Shown here piece by piece: positions 1 to 9,800 of a stretch of DNA of 64,000 nucleotides. Source of the DNA: Symbiodinium natans (taxonomy: Eukaryota; Sar; Dinophyceae; Suessiales; Symbiodiniaceae); the NCBI GenBank assembly GCA_905221605.1, contig CAJNDS010002470.1, positions 1 to 64,000 of the forward strand, in the 5' to 3' direction. Position 1 is the first letter of the stretch, and the number at the start of each line of letters is the position of its first letter. The notes under the pieces are model-generated. The model ran no database searches. It was given only the letters and a program-made list of their open reading frames with translations, and was not told where the DNA came from. Made by a program: the position numbers and the translations under genes.

Positions 1-45
<45 letters not shown>
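1..45. repeat. poly-G run
   Basis: Forty-five uninterrupted G residues open the window, followed by a short G-rich stretch. This may be a real homopolymer or an assembly-edge artefact. A second long G run lies at 14526-14552. Confidence 0.9.
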
Positions 46-253
46 CGGGGAGGGTTGCAAAGTAGTCCTGGTTGTAAGCTCTAAATTTCCTTCAGGATGG
101 CTTTCCGAAGATCAGGTTTCGTTTGGGGAGGTTCTGCTGTCTTTTAGCCCCAAGCTTTGCATTTCCGGGCTATGAAGGGCCTAGGCCCTCAAACCCTAAG
201 CCCCTGTAAACTCTAAACCCCTGCAACTCTAAGCCCGACACCCTCGCACCCTA
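46..253 (+). repeat. intron-like sequence ending in degenerate CCCTAAA
   Basis: Unique sequence to about 190, then degenerate C-rich telomere-like units (ccctaag, actctaaac). It is the left flank of the retrotransposon. Closing the insertion joins it to the CCCTAAA arm at 13926-14160, so the element landed in the 3' part of an intron of the plus-strand gene (inference). Confidence 0.5.
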
Positions 254-258
254 AGACC
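254..258. repeat. target-site duplication, left copy
   Basis: AGACC directly precedes the 5' LTR and is repeated directly after the 3' LTR at 13921-13925. A 5-bp duplication is usual for Copia integrase. Confidence 0.9.
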
Positions 259-404
259 TGTATTTTATATCTGTGCATTCCCTCCACTTTTGCTTCCATG
301 TATGTTGCACTTACCTGTGACGCTCAAGCCCTCTGAGTAAAAAGGTTAGGCGCGCCCCTGCTCATGGCTTAACGGATAACAACTGGTGGATTTCCCAAAC
401 TATA
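259..404 (+). repeat. 5' LTR (146 bp)
   Basis: It begins TGTATTTTATA and ends CCCAAACTATA, and is identical by eye to 13775-13920. It starts with the usual TG but ends TA rather than CA. At 146 bp it is very short for an LTR. No confident TATA box was assigned, although TATTTTATAT lies at its start. Confidence 0.95.
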
Positions 405-422
405 GGTTATCAGCCGTAGGCT
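405..422 (+). promoter_or_regulatory. possible primer-binding site
   Basis: GGTTATCAGCC directly follows the 5' LTR, where a tRNA primer site is expected. It loosely resembles the TGGTATCAGAGC (initiator Met tRNA) site of many Copia elements. The tRNA is not identified. Confidence 0.35.
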
Positions 423-467
423 CCCCGGAGCTTGCGGCACCACTGACCTGGAGTTTCGACTCAGTGC

Positions 468-752
468 ATGGGTGACAGCCCCGAGCTGGTCCCCACCGAG
501 GTAGCAACTGATCTCGGTACAGACGGATTTACAGACGCAGAATCCGCGGAGATGGACCTCTCAGGCACTTTGACTATGCCACCGTCTACGGATAGCCGTG
601 CCCTAGTGCTGGAAGAGAATGCAGCGGCAGCTAATGTGTTTGCGCCAAACGCATCTTCTCCTTTCGTAGGACTAGGAGCTCCGCAGATCCACATGTACCG
701 ACAACAGTTTCAGCAGAACATCACGATAGGTGAAACACCTTCTCCTCACTGA
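468..752 (+). CDS. Gag N-terminal segment, separated by a frame change
   Basis: A 94-codon ORF opens with ATG at 468, shortly after the 5' LTR, and ends at TGA 750-752. It is acidic and Ser/Thr-rich at first and ends in a Gln-rich stretch (MYRQQFQQNI). The main gag frame, shifted by +1, opens directly after a TAG at 727-729 and has no ATG until about 1108, inside its coiled coil. This ORF therefore probably supplies the true Gag start, and the two parts were either one frame before a small indel or are joined by +1 frameshifting. No similarity to a named protein was recognised. Confidence 0.6.
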   Translation: MGDSPELVPTEVATDLGTDGFTDAESAEMDLSGTLTMPPSTDSRALVLEENAAAANVFAPNASSPFVGLGAPQIHMYRQQFQQNITIGETPSPH

Positions 753-3700
753 GTTAGAGAACGAAGCAGAGTCCAGGCACCAGAGGTTCCGCCTAGCTGC
801 TGAAGAAGCTCATGATCAACAAATCGCAGATGTTGAAGAAAGGGCTAACAGGCAGCACGAGGAAGTCGTTGCTAGACTTGAGTCTGAAATTGCTAGCCAA
901 AGGTATAGCTTTGTCGCGAGGACCCAAGGTCTCTTTTCAGAACTCCAGCAACAAAACCAGATAATCAATTTTCAGTCAGAACATTTTTCCGATGTTGGTT
1001 CGCAAATCACACGTCTCAGGACAACTCTGGTTGAAGAGGCTGAACAAAACAAGAGGGAAAGCATTAACGAGATTGGGGAATGGTTTGGGAGAGAGCATGA
1101 TGAGGCAATGAAAAGGTACCGCAGTATAGCCCTGGAAACTGAAGAGCAAATGAGGATTCAAAACATGACCCTCCAAGATGAGTTATCATCAATGGAGCGT
1201 GCGCTCCAGCTCGAACAAGACAGGAATTTAGGTATCAATCCCTCGCAGCAAGCTCAGTTTCCCAGCGCCACTGCCCCAGTTGCTCCAGCGCCAAGCGCCG
1301 GGCTTAGTGCTCCGTGTGCCCCTCAGTTTTCAGATCCGAGTGTGATTCCGATGAACATCAGGGCATTGTTTCCAAACTTCAGTTTTGGCGGTGTGGCAAC
1401 TACTGCCACTCCAACAGGACCACAGGGTCCGGTTTCTGCCCCAGGGACCCCAACAGCATCAGCTAACGTCCCAAATCTAGGATTCTCTAGTGGTGGGTTG
1501 AACGCCGGAGCCCCTGGTCTTGCGGCCCCAACCGGCACGCCGGGAGGTCCGGCAGCCACAGGAGCCGATTTAATCGCACAGACGCAGCAAGCGCTGCTTG
1601 AAGCCGCCAAGCTTCTTAAAGGAGACAAAAGCGGTGAAGATGACAAACCAAAGGTTAAAGAAGCTGAAACCATCCGCCTGCCGGATTTCCCTAACCCCGA
1701 AACCTACCGTGCATGGAAAACCGCAACACGGGAAGCAGTTAGGGCAGCTTCGGATAGACCTGATGAAGCCTTCTCTTGGATTCTAGAGGTGTATTCTAAG
1801 GATGCTGATCATGAAAAGCTTCGTGAACCCGGTAAGTTTCTCACGCTGGATACCAAAATCCTAGCCGCTCTCACTAAGGTCGCCAAAGGTGAATTATCTC
1901 GACAGGTACTCACTTTCAAGGAAACCGAGGCGGTTCAAGGACGTGCCGTACGAGGGCGCCAGGTTTTGCTTATGTTTGATCAGTACTTCAAAACAAATGA
2001 AGAGGTAGGATCGCTCTACTCGGTAGAAGACCTTTTGAAGGTTACGCTGCATAGTGACGATCTAACCACATTTCTGCACAATTGGGAATCAGTCATTGCT
2101 GGCATGAGTCATGTCCCAGAAGAAATGGTTCTGCGTGACATCCTTCTTCGGCAAATCCGAAAGTCCTCAAGAATGAAGTATGATTTGGAAATCTACGACA
2201 GGGCGAAAGAGGGTTCTGCCTCACACTCCTATGCGTTCTTGTTGAAGTCAATCCGGGATTTGTTGACCCGTGAAAGGATGCGCAAGAACAGGGATAGAAT
2301 CGCCAAGTCTCATGGGGACAAGTTTGGAGCTCCTGTTGTTGAAGGCGGAAGGCCGACACGCCCTCCGTCGAGGAGCGGCCGCGGAAGGGATCGCTCTGCC
2401 GGTAGCCAGTCCAATTCAAAATCAAGGTCTCGCTCTAGGACCCCATCCAGATCTAGATCACCTAGCCGATCGCAAAGCCCAAAGCCAGTTTGCTACGACT
2501 TTCAAAAGGGTAAGTGCACCAGGGGTGACAAGTGCAAGTTTTCGCACAAACCCCGTTCGCAATCCCCTGTTCGCACTGCCCCGAAGAAGAAACAGGTCTG
2601 CACGTTTTGGAAGAAGGGAAAGTGCACTAGGGGAGATAAGTGTCGTTTCTTGCATAGGGAACCGAGCCCTACTCCCTCAGGTGGTGAAAACGCAGCCCCG
2701 GCCCCTAAGGGCCCAGACAAACCAAGGTCCCCGTCACCCGCGCCAACGCGCAGGAAACCAAGCCGTGGACGCTCTAAGGAAAAGGATAGGAAGGCCGCAT
2801 GCTGCATTTCGCTTGCGGCTGCAGCCTCAGCTGGTCCTGATGAGAGTGAACCACAAGATGGGGACGAAGACTACTGGGAAGTAGACTTCAAAAGGGGTGA
2901 AGCTGTTAGGCATCATCTGAAGTACAGAAGTACTATGTACAAGCCCGAAGTGTCATGTCCTGTTGCTCTTGAAAGGTTGAAGGGTAAGGCCAAAGTGATC
3001 AAGACGCTTCCCATTTCTCCGTACACTGCAAAGGAGAACTGGGACTGGAAAGAGGGAAGAGGGGGAACCGGCGATAGGACGCCGTGGACCGGCAAGACTG
3101 TTTTCAAGATCAAAGAACAAAACAAGAAGGTCAGGTTTTCCGACAAACCCAAAGTCAGGGAAATCCCCTTTGAGGGAAAGGGGTACAAACATTCCTACAA
3201 AGTTCGCAGGTACAATACTTGCTATGCTGATGCGGAAAACTGCCCTAAGCCTGACGCTAATGACCTTCAGGTTGCAATTAGGAACGCAAGGGAACTCAAG
3301 ATGCTTCTTGCCCGGCATGAGGGGGGAGAGAAAACCGATTGCCACTTAGAGTGTGATGAGCCTGATTCTCTCATGTGTGGGATGTGCAAGCACGTTGTTG
3401 AGAGCTCAGAGATCGCTTGTCCAGGGATCGCCACGCCCTTAGAATTCCTTGCTGACACAGGAAGCGAGGAGGACCTTATCAGCGAAGCCGATCGTGCTAT
3501 GTACTTCGGCGAAGAGCCAGTAGGCAACGCAATACGACAAGTGAACCTCATCACTGCTAATGGTAACGTCAAAGGTGACAAGTCGGTTAGGATCGACTTC
3601 CCGGAGTTTGGCAAAGAGCTAGAGTTCTATGTTCTCAACAGCACCCCTCCTGTTTGCTCCGTAGGCAGAAGGTGCATGGAGGACGGTTACGAGTTCCACT

Positions 3701-3885
3701 GGTACCCCAAAAGGCCGCCTTACTTTGTTGCGCCCAATGGTCAAAGACTAAGGTGTAGAATGAGAGGTATGGTCCCAGTGCTAGGGGGAGGAGCAATGGC
3801 CGCTCCAAGCGCTAAGGAGGAAGCCTCAGGTTCTCTCGGACGACCAGTGTTGTCCGAGGGTTTTCAGAAAACTGCCGCCCAATAG
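730..3885 (+). CDS. gag: Gag polyprotein with CCCH fingers and aspartic protease
   Basis: About 1,050 codons. Residues 8-160 are charged coiled coil (LENEAESRHQ onward). Residues 170-290 are Pro/Ala/Gly-rich. Residues 310-530 form a helical capsid-like region beginning IRLPDFPNPETYRAWK. An Arg/Ser-rich stretch then leads to two CX7CX5CX3H fingers near residues 588-606 and 624-642, the likely RNA-binding part. An aspartic protease motif, LADTGSEED, has its Asp near residue 909. CCCH fingers replace the CCHC knuckle usual in Copia Gag. The frame has no ATG at its beginning (a GTG at 730 follows a stop), so the start is taken from the upstream ORF or lost. It overlaps pol in the -1 frame and ends at TAG 3883-3885, 20 nt after a slippery heptamer. 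Confidence 0.85.
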   Translation: MKHLLLTELENEAESRHQRFRLAAEEAHDQQIADVEERANRQHEEVVARLESEIASQRYSFVARTQGLFSELQQQNQIINFQSEHFSDVGSQITRLRTTLVEEAEQNKRESINEIGEWFGREHDEAMKRYRSIALETEEQMRIQNMTLQDELSSMERALQLEQDRNLGINPSQQAQFPSATAPVAPAPSAGLSAPCAPQFSDPSVIPMNIRALFPNFSFGGVATTATPTGPQGPVSAPGTPTASANVPNLGFSSGGLNAGAPGLAAPTGTPGGPAATGADLIAQTQQALLEAAKLLKGDKSGEDDKPKVKEAETIRLPDFPNPETYRAWKTATREAVRAASDRPDEAFSWILEVYSKDADHEKLREPGKFLTLDTKILAALTKVAKGELSRQVLTFKETEAVQGRAVRGRQVLLMFDQYFKTNEEVGSLYSVEDLLKVTLHSDDLTTFLHNWESVIAGMSHVPEEMVLRDILLRQIRKSSRMKYDLEIYDRAKEGSASHSYAFLLKSIRDLLTRERMRKNRDRIAKSHGDKFGAPVVEGGRPTRPPSRSGRGRDRSAGSQSNSKSRSRSRTPSRSRSPSRSQSPKPVCYDFQKGKCTRGDKCKFSHKPRSQSPVRTAPKKKQVCTFWKKGKCTRGDKCRFLHREPSPTPSGGENAAPAPKGPDKPRSPSPAPTRRKPSRGRSKEKDRKAACCISLAAAASAGPDESEPQDGDEDYWEVDFKRGEAVRHHLKYRSTMYKPEVSCPVALERLKGKAKVIKTLPISPYTAKENWDWKEGRGGTGDRTPWTGKTVFKIKEQNKKVRFSDKPKVREIPFEGKGYKHSYKVRRYNTCYADAENCPKPDANDLQVAIRNARELKMLLARHEGGEKTDCHLECDEPDSLMCGMCKHVVESSEIACPGIATPLEFLADTGSEEDLISEADRAMYFGEEPVGNAIRQVNLITANGNVKGDKSVRIDFPEFGKELEFYVLNSTPPVCSVGRRCMEDGYEFHWYPKRPPYFVAPNGQRLRCRMRGMVPVLGGGAMAAPSAKEEASGSLGRPVLSEGFQKTAAQ

Positions 3886-3892
3886 GGCCGGC
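3858..3892 (+). promoter_or_regulatory. -1 ribosomal frameshift signal between gag and pol
   Basis: G GGT TTT at 3858-3864 is a canonical X XXY YYZ heptamer in the phase of the gag frame. After a 9-nt spacer, GCCGCCC (3874-3880) can pair with GGGCCGGC (3885-3892) around an AATA loop, giving seven base pairs with one bulge. A -1 slip enters the pol frame with no intervening stop. The gag stop lies inside the hairpin. Confidence 0.8.
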
Positions 3893-6800
3893 CGAGGCTT
3901 TCGCAGGAGCAGCAGAGGAACGAGATCCAGTGGTCGAGCACCCCGATCCTGAGATCTCCGCAGCCATCAATGAGGTGCCGCCGATAGATATCCCCAAAGA
4001 GAAGCTCAAACGACCAGGTTGGGTTTCGCACCCAAATGCTAAGTACTTGATTGTCGGACACAAACCAAAGACGTTTCGTACTGCTACACCAAGGTTTCCA
4101 AGATGCGAAGTCAGATCTACTTGGTTGTTCAGGGAAGGTTCTTGGGTCAAGGTTGAGGATAAAGTGAACGTCAGGGAGCTTGACAACAAAGTTGCCCGAC
4201 TGGAGGGTAACCCAATCCTGAGCCTCACTATCTTCGAAGACCCCGATGTTGAACCTGACAGTGACAACGAAGGAAACGCCCGCAGTCTTGCAGAGGCCGA
4301 TCTGAAAGCTGAAGCCAAATCTGTTGAGCACTTGTTCTCGCACAGGCCCAAGAATCCGTTCTGCGAGGTATGTCAACGCGCAAAGATGTTGGCTCCCCAA
4401 GCCCGCAAAAAGGGGGGCTCAAGTACCATTGTGTCAAAGGCCTTTGGGGATCACATCACTGTTGACCATATCATCACTCGTGACCTTCGTGATCATGGGT
4501 TCCAGGATGAAAGGGTCGCACTTGTTGTTAAGGACGTGTTCACCAAATTTCGTTACGTCTACCCCTCTCCGACTAAGTCAAGCGATCAGTGTTTTGAAGA
4601 CCTTCTTCACTTCCTAGGTCAAGAAGATGCAGTTGGCGTTTTCTACTCAGACAACGCACCTGAACTTCATGCCGCTATCAAAAGCCTAGGTGTCCGGCAT
4701 GTTACATCCCGCGAATATGTGGACACCAACAAGTCGGTAATCGAAAGAGAAATTCGGACGATTTTGGAGGGTACCCGCTCCAACCTTGTTCAGGCGGGTC
4801 TCCCCGACAAGCTTTGGCCGTTGGCCGCCCAACACCATGCGATGGCACTTAATGCAACTAAGAGGCTTGACAACGGGATTGTTCCCTGGGAGGCCAGGTA
4901 TGGGGAACCGTTTTCAGGGATAATGATTCCTTTTGGTGCACGTGTGTTGTACTGGAACAACCCCAAACAGAACATTCCTGCGAGCTCTAAGTTTGCGCCG
5001 ACTGGTGTTGAGGGAATATTTCTTGGTTACCACATTCAGCCTGGCTTCGTTTGGAAGGAGGAATACCTCGTCACCCCCGTCAAGGGTTGTGACTTTGCGT
5101 TCGAAATAGGAAACTTTCCCATCCTGAGGTCGAAGCGAATGGAGCTGTTGCCCGGGGATTTCACATTCCCAATGAGATCCGAACAGCTCGCACTGCAGGA
5201 GAGCCTCCGTAAGCCGACCCTCGCAGATCAGGACTGCTCGTGGGGAGACACAGAAGGTGCCGGAACACGCGCCCCGCCCGGGGATTCGCCGGACGAGCCT
5301 TTGCCTCCGCCCGGTGTGCCTGATTTGGACGGCTCCGATTTGAAGGATCGTTTGTCCGAGTACTTGGACCAAGTGGCCAAGGAAAACGAGGACTATGTTC
5401 CCGAAGATGTCGGAGCTGTGGAGGACTGGCTGGGGAGGGATGCTCCTGGATCTTCTAAGGAAGCAACATCCACGCCTAAGGCCTCATCTACTCTACCAAG
5501 ACATGACCCCAAAACCATGCCTGACGGGAAGAAAGTCCCCAAAGGGTATAACTGGGACGGGGTGAGGTTGGTTAGAGATAAGAAAGGTTCCAAAAGGCCA
5601 CCTGATACCCCTTCGGAATTTTGGCACATGTATTCCAAGGCACAACGGGAGGCTGACATTGAAAGATTCGAACGCAAAAAGGCTCGTGAAGCCGAGGAAG
5701 ATGCTCGCAAGGCCCTTAGAGACTCCCCGGCCATGCCTGTCATCGCCGAGCCTGACCCCGAGCCCCATAGGGACCGCATGGCGTCCTTGTATTGGGCCAA
5801 ACTTGGTCAGGTTGCGAGTGAGATGTTTGCTGTTGTTGCCAGGGTTGTCGGGCCTAAAGAGATCGAAAGTACTCCCGCTGCTAAAGAAGCCATGGACCGA
5901 GAGTGGAAGAAACTTGCCGATAAGTCTTGCTGGCTCGAAAAGAAGGTTCGAGAGTACCGGGATGTTGCCGCGGAAGCCAAACACAAGAATGTCAAGGCCC
6001 ATTTCGGGAAAATCTTTGAGATTTGTTCGGTCAAGGGGGATGAACTCCCGGACGGGCACCCCCAGAAGAAATGGAAGGGTCGTAGTGTTTTCCAGGGCAA
6101 TAATGTCCAGGACGAAAACCACGATCACGCCATTTTCGCCGAACTAGGATCAAGCCCCGCTAGCATGGAGGCCGGGAAAATCATCGATGTGTTTGGTAGC
6201 CAACCCGGGTACGTGAAACAGCAGGCTGATGGCATCGCTGCATACACACAAGCCCTTTTTAAAGGCATTGAAACGTGGGTTCGTCTCCCTCGAAACAGAT
6301 GGCCTAAAGAATGGTCTGGGTATGAAGATCCTGTTTGCCCACTCAGGCTCGCTTTGTACGGCCACCCTGACTCAGGTGGTATCTGGGAAAGGTACTGTAC
6401 AGAACAGTTAGAGAGTGTTGGTTTTACTGCAGTTCTACCCGACATTTGGCATTCTGTTTTCTACCATGCTGAACTAGATTTGTTGCTTGTTGTGTACGTT
6501 GATGACTTCAAGATGGCCGGCCCCCAAGACAAAATCAACAAAGGTTGGGAGTTGATCGCTAAGGTGATTGACATGGAACCAGCCGAGGTCTTGGGACGGT
6601 ACTTCGGGTGTCATCACGTTGAGCAAAATCAGGTCCAGCTTTCACGGGAGGACCACCCATTTGCTTACGTCTTCGACAAGAAGCACGCTAGCCCAGCTGC
6701 CGACTACCAAGTCCGGCCGAACCGCAAAGAGGACTTCTGGGAGGTCGACGCTGAGTTAGCTGCAGTCGTTAGGCATCACATCTATCCTCGTAGGAAACTT

Positions 6801-9800
6801 TATGTGCCTACGCAGGACGACGTGTCGAAATTTCCCCACATAAGCTGTCAACGAATCACGGTGTTTGATGATGGTAGGGACCCTATCCATGATGACTTGA
6901 ATCAGGGGGGCCCCGCGGACCAATCAGGTTGGTGGACCGGGAGAACATATTTCCCTATCACTGAGGTCAGCGACGAGGACTTTTCTCATGCTCTCGCAGC
7001 TAAGCACAATAAACCCAAGCGGTCCAAAGCCGAAGCTAAACGAGAAGCACGACAGAGTAAGTTCAAGAGCACTGAATCTATCAGTCAGGGAAAGACCCCT
7101 TCCATGACTGTGCCCGTGAACGTTGTGTACTACGACATGCGGGACTTCTTGGTGTCATGTGTTGATAGGTACTGTGAGTTGGCCAAGGTCGACAAGAAAT
7201 CTCTGAAGCACGTAGCGACTCCTTTTCACGAGAACCGGGTAGCAAAAGTTCTGGAGAACAATGAACCTAGTGGTAAGCTGCAACCTATTGCTAGCCGTGT
7301 ACTCATGAAGGTTTTGTTCGCTGCGAGAATGGCCAGGTGGGACTTGTTACGCGCCACTCAGGCACTGGCATCCAGAGTCACCAAGTGGTCTCGCGACTGT
7401 GACGTTGCTTTGCACAGGTTGATCAGTTACATAAACTCTTCTCTTGAAGTTCGGATGAGGGGATTCATAGGGGATCGCATTCAGGATTGTAAGTTGTGGA
7501 TGTTCTGCGATGCTGACCACGCTGGTAGCCACGACAGTAAATCCACTTCAGGCTGTGCCCTTTACTTGGTAGGCCCCAATACTTACTTTCCCCTAAATGC
7601 TTTTTCCAAGAAACAGACCAGCATCACCACTTCAAGTACTGAGAGTGAGGTTGTGGCTGCCAACCAAGGTATTCGTGCCCAGGGTCTGCCCAGCCTCAGT
7701 CTTTGGATTTTCCTGTGGCGTGAGGTTGCGAGTAGGACCGCCAGCTACCAAGCTAGGCCGAAAACCAAACCTAATCAAAGGGAAAACGACATCATTGCAC
7801 GAATTGATCCTGAACTTGATGAGATCCGTTATGGTGAGTGTAGGGCGGATGGACGAAGCGTTTCCGATTTAAACGGCCTTAAGGTCCACCTTAGTCCCAA
7901 GTTTGCTGTTCAACTCCTTGAGGACAACCAAGCTACCATCACCATTCTCCTCAAAGGTGACAGCGAAAAACTACGTCACACCGATCGGACTCAACGCATT
8001 TCGTTTGCTTGGATCAAACAACAGTTCGAGCGTAACTTCTTCGAAATGATTAATGTTGACACCAAAGAGCAAGTAGCTGATATCTTTACCAAACCTTTCG
8101 CTGACCGAGGTAAATGGGAACATGCTCTAAGGCTCATCGCGCACGTCGATGCACCTCTTCAGGGGGGACGGCAATCTAAGGCACACGAGTCCGATGCTCA
8201 TCTCATCAACAAGCCTGTCGTTCATGCTCACCCTGTGGTGAAGCCGTCGGGCGATCCTTGCGCAGTCGCAGCTGAGCTTACCAAGGACCGTGACTTCAGT
8301 ACTAAGGCTTTGTTGCGTGTAGCCCAGATCATGTACCCCAACAAAACCAAGCGAAAGATGATTAAGCTTGACAATCGCAGCTACTACCATATCTTTGGGC
8401 AGTGGTCTTACGGAGGAATGCAAGGGGTGACTAAGGCAACACGTCGGTGGCCTCAGATTGCCCGCTTCCTAAATGGAGTTGTACAAGCCCATGCTCCTAA
8501 GGACTTCACATGGAACTCGGTGCTGCTTAATAGCTGTACTAGTGCCTCTGTGCACAAAGACCATGGGAATGCTAAGGATAGCATGAGCTTTGCCCTCAGT
8601 GTCGGGGATTTCAAGGATGGTGAACTGTGGTTTGCTGACCCCCTTGTTTCATCTGAAGATGCTATTGTTAGGGTCGGTCCAAATGGTAAGCGCCTTAAGG
8701 GTCGTGCTGTGTCCACCCTGAACAAAGCCATCATTTTTGATCCGCGAAATTTACACTGTGTGTTACCTTTCACTGGAACACGTTTCTCCATTGTTGCGTA
8801 CACCTCCCGATCACAAGACGCACTGCAAGATCAAGAGCTCAATTCTTTGAAGACGCTTGGATTCAGGCTGCCCCCACGTGCGGCCAGCGCTGCTTCTGCC
8901 CGAGAATACTCGAGGCCGTTGGGGTTCAAACGAATCATAGTCGAGTTTTGTTGCTCCCCCAACAGCAAACTAGGGCAGGATCGTAGCGCAAGTCAAGGAT
9001 GTTATGTGTTGCGAGTCACCAGTGAAGATGACGTCTTGAAAGACTCTACATTGACTTCAGTTGTTCAGAAAATTAGTACCCTCTGCGACGAGGGGGGAGC
9101 ATCTAAGCCAATTTTAGTTTATGCGTCGCTTCCGTGTACTGGTGGTTGTCCGTGGAATCGCATGACGCCTGACAGCCCAAAGTGGGAACAGCATCAGGAA
9201 CTGTTTTGCAAACTCCTCAAGCAGTTCCGAAAATTCATTAGGAAGCTCAAAGAGTACAAACCACAGGTTGCCTTCGAACTCCCTAAGGATTGCGACTATT
9301 GGAAGTGGGACCATGTTCAGCATATGGTTAATGATTTTGGACTTGAGTTCTACCGTTGCGATGGTTGCATGTTGGGGATTACGAATCACCAAGGATTACC
9401 ACTAAGGAAAGCTTGGACCATTGCGTCGTCGATTCCATTGCAGCGGCTGGCAGCGCACAAGTGTGATCGCAGTCATGTTCATGGCGAGTCTAGAGGCCAG
9501 GACCTTAAGGACAGTGAGAACTATTCACATGCCATGACTGATTGCATCCACATTGATTGGAAAAGCTTTTGCGATAGGCGTTCTAACTATGCAGCTTGTG
9601 CACAACAACAATTTTCGTGTGACCACAAACACGTTTGCACTCGCAAAACTGAACAAACTAACGCATTAGCTGCCTGCTGCATTCTCGCGGCAGAGTTCTG
9701 CGCGCCGGACATGGAAGCCACCAACGCTGGAATCGTTGCTCCGACGGAGGTCCTGCGCCAGTGGTGGGATCGCCGGTTATGGGAGACTTCATTGTCTTCC

